Assembly: GCF_008802405.1 (NCBI RefSeq)
Contig: NZ_VZDO01000005.1
Coordinates: 248,001 to 312,000, forward strand
Length of the DNA stretch: 64,000 bases
Source: Plantimonas leprariae
Lineage (GTDB): Bacteria; Pseudomonadota; Alphaproteobacteria; Rhizobiales; Rhizobiaceae
Reading direction: 5' to 3'
The first letter of the stretch is position 1. Each line of letters opens with the position of its first letter. The notes beneath the pieces are model-generated. The model worked only from the letters and a program-made list of their open reading frames with translations. It made no database searches and was not told where the DNA came from. Made by a program: the position numbers and the translations under genes. Of the stretch, positions 9,152-17,931 are shown one piece after another.

Positions 9152-10398
9152 GCGCCCCCCTTCGGCAGATACCCGTCGCCCGGCCGCTGCTCGGCGAACA
9201 GGAGGCGGAGGCGCTGCGCCGCGTGGTGTTGTCCGGCTGGGTCACGCAGGGGCCCGAGGTCGCCGCCTTCGAAGCCGAATTCGCGGCGCTGACCGGTGCG
9301 CCGCACGCCTGCGCGGTCTCGAACTGCACCACCGCACTCCATCTGGCGTTGCTGGCGCTCGGCATCGGTGCCGGCGACGAAGTCGTGACGGTGAGCCATA
9401 CCTTCGTCGCGACCGCGAACGCCATCCGCTATTGCGGCGCCGTTCCGGTGTTCGTCGACATCGAATCCGACGGCTTCAACATCGATCCATCGCTGGTCGA
9501 AGCGGCGATGACGCCGCGCACCAAGGCGATCCTGTGTGTGCATCAGCTCGGAATGCCCTGCGCTCTCCAGCGGCTTGCGACGATCGCGGCGGCGCATGGC
9601 GTCCCGCTCGTGGAGGACGCGGCCTGCGCGACGGGCAGCGAGATCCTCTGGGACGGACGCTGGGAGAAGATCGGCAAGCCGCACGGCACGGTCGCGTGCT
9701 TCTCCTTCCATCCGCGCAAGGTCGTCACCACCGGGGACGGCGGCATGCTGACCACGGCCGACCCGGCGCTCGATGCGAAGTTCCGCCTGTGGCGGCAGCA
9801 TGGGATGAGCGTCACCGACGCGGCGCGGCACGGATCGCCCGTCGTGATCTTCGAACGCTACCCGGAACTCGGCTTCAATTACCGGATGACGGACCTGCAG
9901 GCGGCGGTCGGCCGCGAGCAGCTCCGGCGGCTTCCGGGCATCGTCGAGGAACGCCGCCGCATCGCGCGAGAATACGATGAGGCCCTGGCCGCGATACCCG
10001 GCATCGCGACGCCGGTCGAGCCGCGATGGGCCCGCAGCAACTGGCAGAGCTATTGCGTCGACGTGTCGAGGCTCGGCAGCCAGCGCACCATCATGCAGAT
10101 ACTTCTCGATCAGGGCATCTCCACCCGTCGCGGCATCATGAACATCCATCTCGAGGACGCCTACGCCGGGCCGGGATCCTTCCGTTGCGGCTCGAGCCTG
10201 AACCGCAGCGTCGAGGCGCAGAACGGCTCGATCATCCTGCCGCTGTTCTCGGGAATGAGCGATGCGGACGTCTGGGCGACGGCGGAAGCGCTGGAAGCGA
10301 TCGCCCGCTCGTCGGGACCCTCACCGGCCCCGGCCCGATCGGTGCGCCCGCGTTCCGAAGCCGCCGATCTCGCGCGCAAGGCTCCTTCCGCCGCCTGA
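9148..10398 (+). CDS. DegT/DnrJ/EryC1/StrS aminotransferase, perosamine-synthase-like
   Basis: 416 residues. The N-terminus RQIPVARPLLGEQEAEALRR and the GWVTQGPEVAAFE segment resemble GDP-perosamine synthase and related 4-aminotransferases. PLP is held by Lys191 in FSFHPRKVVTTGDGGM and by the acidic VEDAAC motif. If it acts on the Gmd product it would make GDP-perosamine, which the nearby acyltransferase could acetylate; this is inference. It differs clearly from the aminotransferase at 6372. It overlaps the epimerase by four bases and ends the cluster. The last 30 residues are Pro/Ala/Ser/Arg-rich and beyond the conserved fold. Confidence 0.87.
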   Translation: MSAPLRQIPVARPLLGEQEAEALRRVVLSGWVTQGPEVAAFEAEFAALTGAPHACAVSNCTTALHLALLALGIGAGDEVVTVSHTFVATANAIRYCGAVPVFVDIESDGFNIDPSLVEAAMTPRTKAILCVHQLGMPCALQRLATIAAAHGVPLVEDAACATGSEILWDGRWEKIGKPHGTVACFSFHPRKVVTTGDGGMLTTADPALDAKFRLWRQHGMSVTDAARHGSPVVIFERYPELGFNYRMTDLQAAVGREQLRRLPGIVEERRRIAREYDEALAAIPGIATPVEPRWARSNWQSYCVDVSRLGSQRTIMQILLDQGISTRRGIMNIHLEDAYAGPGSFRCGSSLNRSVEAQNGSIILPLFSGMSDADVWATAEALEAIARSSGPSPAPARSVRPRSEAADLARKAPSAA

Positions 10399-10960
10399 CG
10401 GCTCGTTCGGCCTCCGCCGGATTCTGCCTCGACATCTCGACGCCGTTCCGGACGCGCGCCGCGCGGCCGACATTGGAACGCGCGCCGCCCGCCTGTCGCA
10501 CAGACGGCGGCCGCCTGCGCTTCAGCGCCCCGCGAGCGATCCGCGCCCGGATCGGCCGCGCGCTGTCCGGTCCGAGATCGAAGGGGTCGGCAAGGCTTGT
10601 GGTCGCGCTCGGCGACCTCCTTCCCGCCGCGAGCCGACGGAGCCCGTCAAGACCGGTTGGAAGCCGCTATCACCTCCGAACTGCGCCGCTGTGGAACCCC
10701 TCGAACGCCGCCGATCGTCCGTTCGAAAGTTAGGTGCGCATGCATCTGTGAAGAATTAGCTCATAGAACTCTCAATCATTGCTCTATGTTAAGGCTCGAT
10801 CGCAATTCTCCGTGTTACCTGTCTCTAGGTAAGAAAGTCGGAAAGGGTCGGGATCGACTCACGCTGACCGACTTGACCTGTATTGAGAATTTACAACCAC
10901 CGGATGCTGATCGAGTCAGTTTCCGCCGATGATTGGATCATGACGACGGGAAGGTGCGAT
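10399..10960. other. Intergenic region upstream of the LuxR-type gene
   Basis: About 560 bases. The first 330 are GC-rich with no supported gene: open frames of 70-165 codons there are arginine/proline-rich and lack starts with ribosome sites. From about 10,725 the DNA is markedly richer in A+T and contains an inverted repeat at 10,815-10,832, so this is probably the control region of the LuxR-type regulator. Confidence 0.5.
10815..10832. promoter_or_regulatory. Perfect inverted repeat, candidate operator upstream of LuxR-type gene
   Basis: TTACCT-GTCTCT-AGGTAA: six-base arms that are exact reverse complements around a six-base centre. Size and symmetry (18 bp) resemble boxes bound by LuxR-family dimers. 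It is about 130 bases before the LuxR-type start at 10,961, in AT-rich DNA. The binding protein is unknown; autoregulation is a guess. Confidence 0.4.
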
Positions 10961-11749
10961 ATGAACCTCGACATCGCGAACTTTGCTATCGGATCGCACG
11001 CCCCGATCCCGCCGCAGACTATGAAGGCGGGAGATGCATTCGAAGCCGATTCCGGCGACGCCTTCACAAAGACCGGGCGTTCGCTGGTGATCATCGATCC
11101 TCGCGCCCTCGACCGGGAATGCTTCGCGCAAAGCATCAGGTCCCGCCGGAGCGGCATGGAAGTTCTCCATTTCAGCGCGATCGGCGACTGGAAGCAGATG
11201 CGGGACAGCTCTCTGCCCTTGTTGGCCGTCCTGTTGAACATCGGCGGCCGGAAGGTCTCCGATCCTGTGGTCGAGAGCGAAATCAGAACCATCGTGAACG
11301 ACGTCGCTCCGGCGCCCGTGATCCTGCTGGCGGACTCCGAAGAACTTTTGCAGATCCTGATCGCCCTGGAATGCGGCGTGAAAGGCTACATTCCCAGCTC
11401 GGTCGGGATCGACGTCTGTCTTGAGGTCATCAATCTGGCACTCGTCGGCGGGATATTCGTCCCGGTGAACAGCGTCACGTCGCTTCGCCACATGCTGGGG
11501 GGCGCCGACACATCCGCGCGACCCCTGGACGGGATGTTCACCCTTCGTCAGTCCGAAGTCGTCGAGGCGTTGAGACGCGGCAAGGCGAACAAGATCATCG
11601 CCTACGAATTGAATTTGCGGGAAAGTACGGTCAAGGTGCACATCCGCAACATCATGAAGAAGCTCAAGGCCACCAACAGGACCGAAGTCGCGTTCAAGAT
11701 CAATAAACTGTTCTCGACGCAGATAGACGCAAGAGAGAATTGGCTTTGA
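10961..11749 (+). CDS. LuxR-type DNA-binding regulator with degenerate receiver domain
   Basis: 262 residues. The C-terminal GerE/LuxR helix-turn-helix (about 193-255) reads LTLRQ-like FTLRQSEVVEALRRGKANK, then ESTVKVHIRNIMKKLKATNR, which is complete. The N-terminal half folds like a receiver (SLVIIDPRALDRECF for the first strand) but the phospho-acceptor position is Asn93 in AVLLNIGG, so phosphorylation is unlikely. ATG 10961 is preferred because GGGAAGG lies just upstream; earlier in-frame ATGs at 10904 and 10940 lack a site. It sits between a polysaccharide cluster and a type I secretion locus and may regulate one or both. Confidence 0.8.
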   Translation: MNLDIANFAIGSHAPIPPQTMKAGDAFEADSGDAFTKTGRSLVIIDPRALDRECFAQSIRSRRSGMEVLHFSAIGDWKQMRDSSLPLLAVLLNIGGRKVSDPVVESEIRTIVNDVAPAPVILLADSEELLQILIALECGVKGYIPSSVGIDVCLEVINLALVGGIFVPVNSVTSLRHMLGGADTSARPLDGMFTLRQSEVVEALRRGKANKIIAYELNLRESTVKVHIRNIMKKLKATNRTEVAFKINKLFSTQIDARENWL

Positions 11750-12294
11750 CCTGAGCGATCCGCCAAGGGAGACCATCCCCCGCGAAGCTGCGCGCGCGCC
11801 GCCGGGGGCCGCCACGCGCCGCTGCCATTCTCGGACGCCGCCTTTTGGGATGCCATGCAACCAAAGGCAAAGAGCCTCCGACAAATGCCGGTTCGCGCCG
11901 TTTTCGCCGCTCGCTGCGGCGAGCCGCGCGGAGTACCGCGAGGTCGGTGCCTCCGGCGCTGGGCGTCGCGACCTTGGATTGCGACAGCGCATCAGGAAAA
12001 AACCGCCTCGGTGGAATTTTTCGGCGTCGGTTCGGTTACTGACGGGCAGGCCGCTGCGTCGTGCAGGATGGCGGGCGGGAATGCCCGTCGCGTTCAGGAA
12101 CCGGCGATCGGTCGGATCCGGGCGCGGCAGTGCGCCTTCGCATGGCCACGATACCGCTCGCCTCACGAGGTCCGCCGAGCGGTCGCCACGATTCCGGGAC
12201 CCGCCGCCCGTCAGCGGCCATCTTACTTTGCGTAATATCGTGGGATAACCTTCGTTCCTCGGAGATTTCGACGAGGGATATTTCGTCGAGTTCA
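11750..12294. other. Intergenic region, no gene seen
   Basis: About 545 bases between the LuxR-type stop and the promoter of the Crp/Fnr gene. It is GC-rich at first and AT-richer after about 12,220. Three overlapping short frames on the + strand are arginine-rich and without ribosome sites, so I do not call them. No terminator with a T tract is clear. Confidence 0.5.
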
Positions 12295-12322
12295 TTGAAC
12301 CATTTCGGAGTCTATGTATTAT
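12295..12322 (+). promoter_or_regulatory. Sigma-70-type promoter for the Crp/Fnr gene
   Basis: TTGAAC at 12295-12300 and TATTAT at 12317-12322, separated by 16 bases: five of six matches to each consensus hexamer. It lies in AT-rich DNA and predicts transcription from about 12,330 and a leader of roughly 65 bases before the ATG at 12,394. Confidence 0.6.
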
Positions 12323-12393
12323 CCTTTTGGGCCGCAGGTCGGATGCCGAAGCCTTTTCGATGGATCGTGCGTTGACGAGAAACTCGACTTCAA

Positions 12394-13107
12394 ATGCAGG
12401 CGATAATTGACGCGTTCGTTCGGAAGCTTGAGGCCTTCATCGATCTAAGGCCGGACGAACTGCGAGTCCTGCAGGCCCTGCAGGGTCCGAGCGTGCAGAT
12501 CGCGGCCGGGAAGGAGATCATCCACGAGGGTCAGCATCGATCCTCGGCCTACATCCTGCATGAAGGCTGGGCCTATTCGTGCAAGCGATTGCCCGATGGC
12601 GAACGTCAGATCATCGATATTCAGATCCCGGGGGATTTTCTGGGACTTCACAGCTCCATGCTTCGAATGTCGGATCAGACCTTCGTCGCGCTGACAAACC
12701 TCCAGATCACGAAGATCAACATGGACCGCTCCCTGGAGTTCGTCCAGTCGCATCCCCGTCTGGCGGCGGCGCTGCTGCGGTGCGTCGCGCACGACGAGGC
12801 GATCATCGCCGAGCACCTGGTCAGCATCGGCAAGCGCGACGCGCTGGAGCGTACGGCCCATTTCCTCCTGGAATTCGGTTCCCGCATGGGCTCGATCGGC
12901 CGCTTCTCGAACGACAGCTACGAATGCCCGATTTCGCAGCCGATCCTCGCCGATGCCCTCGGCATAACAACGACGCACCTCAATCGCATTCTCCGACGCC
13001 TGCGGGAACGCGAGCTGGTGATGTTCCGAAACGGAACCGTGATCTTTCTGAACAGGAGCAAGCTGGTCGAGGCGACGGGTTTCGACCGCAGCTATCTGGA
13101 AGAGTGA
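12394..13107 (+). CDS. Crp/Fnr-family transcriptional regulator
   Basis: 237 residues. An N-terminal cyclic-nucleotide-binding-like beta-roll (about 15-130; ILHEGWAYSCKRLPDGERQIIDIQIPGDFLG) is followed by a dimer helix and a winged helix-turn-helix (about 165-225; ISQPILADALGITTTHLNRI then RRLRERELV). The N-terminal region lacks the cysteine set of a [4Fe-4S] FNR. The cNMP pocket is not clearly conserved, so the ligand is unknown. It resembles short Crp/Fnr proteins common in Hyphomicrobiales that respond to stress or oxygen. It has its own promoter at 12295-12322 and is probably monocistronic. Targets may include the flanking polysaccharide or secretion genes. Confidence 0.87.
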   Translation: MQAIIDAFVRKLEAFIDLRPDELRVLQALQGPSVQIAAGKEIIHEGQHRSSAYILHEGWAYSCKRLPDGERQIIDIQIPGDFLGLHSSMLRMSDQTFVALTNLQITKINMDRSLEFVQSHPRLAAALLRCVAHDEAIIAEHLVSIGKRDALERTAHFLLEFGSRMGSIGRFSNDSYECPISQPILADALGITTTHLNRILRRLRERELVMFRNGTVIFLNRSKLVEATGFDRSYLEE

Positions 13108-13146
13108 TCGACCCTTCGCGCCGGGCGCCCATCGGGCCGCGCGGAT

Positions 13147-13189
13147 CGAGACACATTTCGCGCGCTCGCAGTGCCAGCAGGGTGTCTCG
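13147..13189. repeat. Inverted repeat between convergent genes
   Basis: CGAGACAC at 13147-13154 is exactly repeated in inverse as GTGTCTCG at 13182-13189, with 27 bases between. It lies between the Crp/Fnr stop and the convergent stop of the giant secreted-protein gene. It could form a long hairpin that halts transcription from both sides, but there is no T tract. Confidence 0.3.
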
Positions 13190-13244
13190 CGGCTCCGCCT
13201 GCGATCCGCCGGCAGGCCGCATGCCCGGCGCCCGACCGCACTCC

Positions 13245-16200
13245 CTACACGGCTGACTGCGGCTGGAAGACGACGTCGGCGAAGTAGTTTGTGGCGCCGA
13301 AGGTGCTTCGCGGGAAGACGCCGGCGGTTGCGGTTCCGCCGTAGGAGTAGACGCCGTTGCCGGGGGCTGCGGCGTCGGACAGGGCGGTGAGGGGGCCGTT
13401 GGTGACGGCGCTGGCGAAGCCGTTGCTGGTGGCGACGTAGCCGCCGGTGGTGTGGTAGGAGGCGACGTAGGTGGTGTTGGCGGCGATGGTGACCGGGCTG
13501 GCGAGGTTCACGGTCTGCCAGCCTCGGGCGGTTGTGTTGGTGAAGCTGGCGCTGGCGAGCTTGGTGCCGGTGGCGGTCCACAGGTCGAGGACGTCGGCGC
13601 CGGTGTCGGCGGAGCTGCGATAGAATTTGAGGCCGGTGATCTGGCCGGCGGTGGAGGACTGGAACTTCATGCCGAGTTCGATCTGCCGGCCGTCGTTGAG
13701 CCCGTTCTGGGCCGGCGTCGCGGAGGGCGCGAACAGGCTGACGGCCGAGGGCGGCGGCGCGGTGTTGGAGACGTTGAGGCTGAAGGTCTCGCTGGCGGCG
13801 AGGCCGCCGAGGTCGGCGACCGCGACCTTGATGCCGAGCGTGCCGAGGTCGGCGCTGGTCGGGGTGCCGGCGAAGGTGCGCGTTCCGGCATCGAAGCTCA
13901 GCCAGTTCGGCAGCGCCGAGCCGTCGGCGAGGGTGGCGGTGTAGGCCAGCCCGTCGCCGCCGTCGACGTCGGTGAAGGTGCCGGCGGGCAGCATCAGCGA
14001 GAAGGGCGAGCCGACCACGGCGGTCTGGGTGCCGGTCTGGGCGGCCAGCACCGGCGAGTCGTTGGCGCCGTGGACGGTGACGGTCAGGGTGGTGGAAGCG
14101 GTGGCGCCGGCGCTGTCGCGCATGGTGTAGGAGAAGGTGTCGGTGAGGGTGTCGGTGCTGAGGCGCAGCGCCTGCACGGCGGCGTTGGTTTCGTTGACGG
14201 TGTAGGTGAAGGCGCCCGAGGCGTTGAGCACCAGGCTGCCGCGCGCGCCGGCCAGCGCGGTGCCGAGCGTGCCGGCGGTGGAGCCGAAGCCGACGGCGGT
14301 GACGGTCTTGCTGTCGCCGGCATCGGGGTCGGTGTCGTTGGCAAGGACGTTGCCGGTGGCGGCGGCGCCGCCCGAGCCGTTGCCGATGCCGCCCTTCTCG
14401 GTCGCGTCCGCCGCATCCGCCACCGCCACCGGCGCCCGGTTCGTCCCACCCGTCCCGCCAGGCTGGAACATCAGGTCGACCCAGAAATTGGTCGACTGGA
14501 AGGTCTGCGTCGGGAAGATGCTGTTCGTGCCGTAGGCGAAGACGCCGTTGCCGGCGGCCGGAGCCGTCAGCGGTCCGCTCGTCACATTCGAGGTGAAGTA
14601 GTTTTCGGTATTGGAATAATGGCCGGTATTGCTGTGGTATGAAGCGGTGTAGATGGTGCCGGGCGTTATCGTCACCGGGCTGGAGAACGTCGCCGTCTGC
14701 CAGCCGCTGACGGTCTCGTTGGCGAACGTCAGGGTCGCCATGACCGTGCCGGTGCTGGACCACAGCTTGCCCGTATGGGTGCCCGTATCCAGGTTGCCTT
14801 TGTAGAACCGTATGCCGGTGATCTGGCCGGCGACCGAGGACTGGAACTTCACCCCGAGTTCGACCGAGGTCGCATCGGTGGTGTTGACGACCGCCGGGGT
14901 CGCCGAACCCGGAAACAGCGTGACGTAGGTCGGCGCCTTCACGGTGAACGACTGTCCGGCCGCCGGCGTCTCGAGGTTGACGCTGTCGTCGACGGCGCGC
15001 GAGCGCACCGTGTATGTGCCGGCGACCTGCGGCGCGAAGGTGTAGGTCCACGTCCCGTTGCCCTTGGCCGGGTGCCAGCTCGTGCCGTTGTCGGTGGAAA
15101 CCTCGACGCCGGCGATCACGCCACCGACGTCCGAAGCGGTGCCGGAAATGGTGACGAGATCGCCTGCGGTGACGGTTCCCGGCGCCGTGAAGGTCGATGT
15201 GGGCGCGGTGGTGTCCGTCGTACGGACACCTTGGATCAGCCCCGACTGCAGCGTCGCCGGCTGGATGCCCATGTCGGCGAAAAGGTTCACCATCGCCTGC
15301 TGTACGCGGGGATCGCTCGCCGTCGCTTCGTTGTCGTGGTTGGCGCTGAGCCCCCACGACCAGTAGACCGTACCCGCGCCGAAGACGAGCGCGCCGCTCG
15401 GCGCGCGGTAGAGCGTCAGGCTGTGGGTCGCATCGGCGTTCCCGGTCGTGTTGCCGTAATCCAGGAGGTAGGAGCCGACCGGCAGGGTCGTCGACGAGAG
15501 ACGCACCAGCCCGGCGGGCGTGAAGGCGTTGTCGGGCGCCTCGTCCCACTCGTAGCCGAGATAGTTCTTCGTCAGCTTCGCCGTCTGCCCGGGCTGGAGA
15601 TTGGCGACGCTGGTGTTGCGCCAGAAGCGCTGGCTGGCGTCCTCGTAGGGGATCGCGATGGATTCCAGGTTGGAGCCGACGTCGTCGACCTGGAAGAGCG
15701 TGCCGGTGAGGGAGTTTTCCGGCCTGGCGCCGCCGCCCGCCGCGGAGCCGAAGCGCGGGTCGCGGAAGGTCCCCGTCCACTCGCTCGACGGATCGATGCC
15801 GTCGCCGGCCCAGGTCTCCTTGTAGCTGATCATCGTCCGGTAGGCGGTGGCGTCGCTGCTGAAGCTGTTGCCCCAGCGCGTCTTCCAGTAGACCTCGTTG
15901 CCGCTCCAGAACATGAGATTGACGCCGGCATCCCGCGCCGCCTCGACGTTTGTGCGCTGCTGTCCCGACCAGTATTCGTCGTGACCGGCGTCGACGAAAG
16001 CCTTGTGATTCAGGAGAAGGCTGCCGAAGCGGTCGGCGTCGACGCCCGCCATGTAGGACACGTCGTAGCCGTTCTGCTCCATCCACGAGATCGCGGCGTA
16101 TTCGGCGCCGAAGAGGTAGTCCTGCGGCCCGGCATAGGTGCCGACGTTGCCGCGTGTCGCGATGGGGCGGTTGTAGCTGACCGCATAGGAGCGTCCGGCG

Positions 16201-17546
16201 CCCTGGCCCGTCGCCGGACCGTTGCCGCCGTAGAGGTTGGCGCCGCCCCAGCCGTTGTAGGCCTGCCAGGTCTCGTCCGCCGTCTGGAAGACGACGTCGC
16301 TGTGGCTGCTGTCGTCCCGAACGATGAAGGGGATGTGGTTCTCTCCGGCGGTTCCGTCCTGGCGCACGAGCTTGGCGATGTAGACGCCCGATACCGCGTC
16401 CGCCGGCACGTCCCAGGATGCCGAGACGGACCAGTTGCCGGCGTCCACCGCGCCGGTCGCCGCGTTGCGCAACGGCGCCGGCTGCGTCTGCAGGCCGGAG
16501 TGCTGAATGGTCCCGACTTTCCGCGCTCCGAGGCCGCCGTAGTAGCCGAGGCGGTAGATGTCGATGCGGTAGTCGGTGGAATTCGTGTTGATCTTGAAGT
16601 TGATCGTCTGACCGTGGTTGACGCTGATGTCGGTCGCGAAGCCTTCGATGTTCGAGCTGCCGGCGCCGTCGATGCCCCACTCGCTTTCCGGATTGCCGAG
16701 CTTCTGGTTTTCGATCGAGATCGCGTTGCCCGCGACGCTCCCGACCCCGTTCCTGCTCGGCGTCGCCTTGCTCGGTACGGGTTTGACGATGGTCGTGGCG
16801 GGGCCGGTAAGCCTTCCGATCGGGCGCACGGGCGTGGCGGTGCCGGTCTCGCCGCCGCCGGGGAGCTGCGGGTTCCAGCCCGCGAGCGGAACGGTCTCCC
16901 GGGACGGGATCGGGTCGCTCGTCGAGGCGCCGATCTTGCCGCTCCCTCCGGATGCGATGGAGCCGGCGCTGCCGGAACTCATCGGATTCGTTAATTGTCC
17001 GGCCAGTTGACCCGGCGTGCCGAGCGACTGGCTGAGAAGCTTCGTCGGGCAGTTGATGTAACCGCACGATCCGCAGCAATTGGAAGGCGCGACCTTGGGT
17101 TGCGGCAGATCGGACGGCTGATCCGACGACGGCGCCGCCGCCGAGGCGGGGCCGGTCGCCAGGAGAGATTTCTCGGGCGCTGCTGCCACGCTCGCGGCGA
17201 GCGGCGCCGGAACCGCGGCCGAGCCCTGCGCCCCCGCGTTCGGGCTGTCGGACTTGGGAACGGCGAGGGGGACGTAGTCGCCGCACGGCTTCGCGTCGAC
17301 GGCGACCGGCGCCAGCGACTGCGCCGCGGCGGAGCGGGGCTCGGCCGCCGCGATCGCCAGCGACGGCAAGGATACCGCGCCGACGCCCGACCCGAAGCTT
17401 TCGTGGGCATCGAGCCCGCCCGCAGGCTTCGCATCGGCTGCGCGGCCCGTCTCGTTCTGCCATTTCTGCAGGAGCCGCCGCCAGGCGCGCAGCCTCGAAT
17501 CGTCTCGCTCGGAAAACGATCGGGAGAACAGGTCGGCGTATCGCAT
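13245..17546 (-). CDS. Giant multidomain secreted protein: N,N-dimethylformamidase-like core with two DUF4082 domains
   Basis: 1433 residues, no signal peptide or membrane segment. Order: Ala/Pro/Ser-rich N-terminal 250 residues with a Cys knot (NCCGSCGYINC, about 153-165); a core of about 270-760 resembling the large subunit of N,N-dimethylformamidase (YRLGYYGGLGARKVG, HKAFVDAGHDEYWSG, LMFWSGNEVYWKTRW); an Ig-like domain (about 778-865); a DUF4082 beta domain (about 872-1028); a cadherin/VCBS-like domain (about 1033-1162); a second Ig-like domain (about 1165-1262); and a second DUF4082 (about 1267-1432). Lack of a Sec signal and the divergent HlyB/HlyD genes suggest type I export, with any signal at the C-terminus. 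No RTX nonapeptides were seen. Enzymatic substrate unknown; surface enzyme or adhesin are both possible. Confidence 0.85.
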   Translation of the reverse strand: MRYADLFSRSFSERDDSRLRAWRRLLQKWQNETGRAADAKPAGGLDAHESFGSGVGAVSLPSLAIAAAEPRSAAAQSLAPVAVDAKPCGDYVPLAVPKSDSPNAGAQGSAAVPAPLAASVAAAPEKSLLATGPASAAAPSSDQPSDLPQPKVAPSNCCGSCGYINCPTKLLSQSLGTPGQLAGQLTNPMSSGSAGSIASGGSGKIGASTSDPIPSRETVPLAGWNPQLPGGGETGTATPVRPIGRLTGPATTIVKPVPSKATPSRNGVGSVAGNAISIENQKLGNPESEWGIDGAGSSNIEGFATDISVNHGQTINFKINTNSTDYRIDIYRLGYYGGLGARKVGTIQHSGLQTQPAPLRNAATGAVDAGNWSVSASWDVPADAVSGVYIAKLVRQDGTAGENHIPFIVRDDSSHSDVVFQTADETWQAYNGWGGANLYGGNGPATGQGAGRSYAVSYNRPIATRGNVGTYAGPQDYLFGAEYAAISWMEQNGYDVSYMAGVDADRFGSLLLNHKAFVDAGHDEYWSGQQRTNVEAARDAGVNLMFWSGNEVYWKTRWGNSFSSDATAYRTMISYKETWAGDGIDPSSEWTGTFRDPRFGSAAGGGARPENSLTGTLFQVDDVGSNLESIAIPYEDASQRFWRNTSVANLQPGQTAKLTKNYLGYEWDEAPDNAFTPAGLVRLSSTTLPVGSYLLDYGNTTGNADATHSLTLYRAPSGALVFGAGTVYWSWGLSANHDNEATASDPRVQQAMVNLFADMGIQPATLQSGLIQGVRTTDTTAPTSTFTAPGTVTAGDLVTISGTASDVGGVIAGVEVSTDNGTSWHPAKGNGTWTYTFAPQVAGTYTVRSRAVDDSVNLETPAAGQSFTVKAPTYVTLFPGSATPAVVNTTDATSVELGVKFQSSVAGQITGIRFYKGNLDTGTHTGKLWSSTGTVMATLTFANETVSGWQTATFSSPVTITPGTIYTASYHSNTGHYSNTENYFTSNVTSGPLTAPAAGNGVFAYGTNSIFPTQTFQSTNFWVDLMFQPGGTGGTNRAPVAVADAADATEKGGIGNGSGGAAATGNVLANDTDPDAGDSKTVTAVGFGSTAGTLGTALAGARGSLVLNASGAFTYTVNETNAAVQALRLSTDTLTDTFSYTMRDSAGATASTTLTVTVHGANDSPVLAAQTGTQTAVVGSPFSLMLPAGTFTDVDGGDGLAYTATLADGSALPNWLSFDAGTRTFAGTPTSADLGTLGIKVAVADLGGLAASETFSLNVSNTAPPPSAVSLFAPSATPAQNGLNDGRQIELGMKFQSSTAGQITGLKFYRSSADTGADVLDLWTATGTKLASASFTNTTARGWQTVNLASPVTIAANTTYVASYHTTGGYVATSNGFASAVTNGPLTALSDAAAPGNGVYSYGGTATAGVFPRSTFGATNYFADVVFQPQSAV

Positions 17547-17931
17547 GTCGTCGGCCTTTCGCTTCGACCCGGCTGGCTCGGTCGTAGATCGGCTTGGAAA
17601 CGAGGACGATTTGTCAGGCTCGGGGTCGAAGCGAGAAGTCGGCCTTAATTTCCGGGGCGGCGAACCTTCGGCTTAGCTCCCCCTGTCCCGGATACGTCGA
17701 TCGGACTGCGATTACGCCTTTCGCGGGATCGTTCCGCTCAACTTGTCGGTGTTTCCGCGACCGCCGGCCCGGTGCAGCATGGCTCCCGCAACGCCGTTCG
17801 ATCACCCGATCGGATAGGCCGCGCGGGCATCCGGTGCCTTTGCCCGCGGGTCTTCCCCGCTCCGGTCCCGACCCGGCGACGATGCATCCATTCCGGCTGG
17901 GGGCATTCGATCGGACGCCCGGGAGACGAAC
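17547..17931. other. Divergent control region of the type I secretion locus
   Basis: 385 bases between the start of the giant gene (minus strand) and the small gene at 17932 (plus strand), so promoters for both should lie here. A GAAAGG ribosome site precedes the giant gene's ATG. I could not identify convincing -35/-10 boxes or a strong operator, and no gene is supported inside. Confidence 0.5.

Noticed and set aside
10262-10759. A 165-codon + strand frame overlapping the end of the aminotransferase gene
   Set aside because: Arg/Pro-rich, starts inside the known gene, no ribosome site; treated as non-coding.
11845-12248. Overlapping short + strand frames before the Crp/Fnr gene
   Set aside because: No ribosome site, Arg-rich, and three frames overlap, which suggests chance in GC-rich DNA.
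12445-17463. A 1672-codon open frame on the minus strand and long + strand frames at 13452-14642 and 14775-16994
   Set aside because: They are alternative frames over the giant secreted-protein gene, full of Arg/Gly/Pro from GC-rich third positions, and show no domain; the 1433-residue frame has clear domains.
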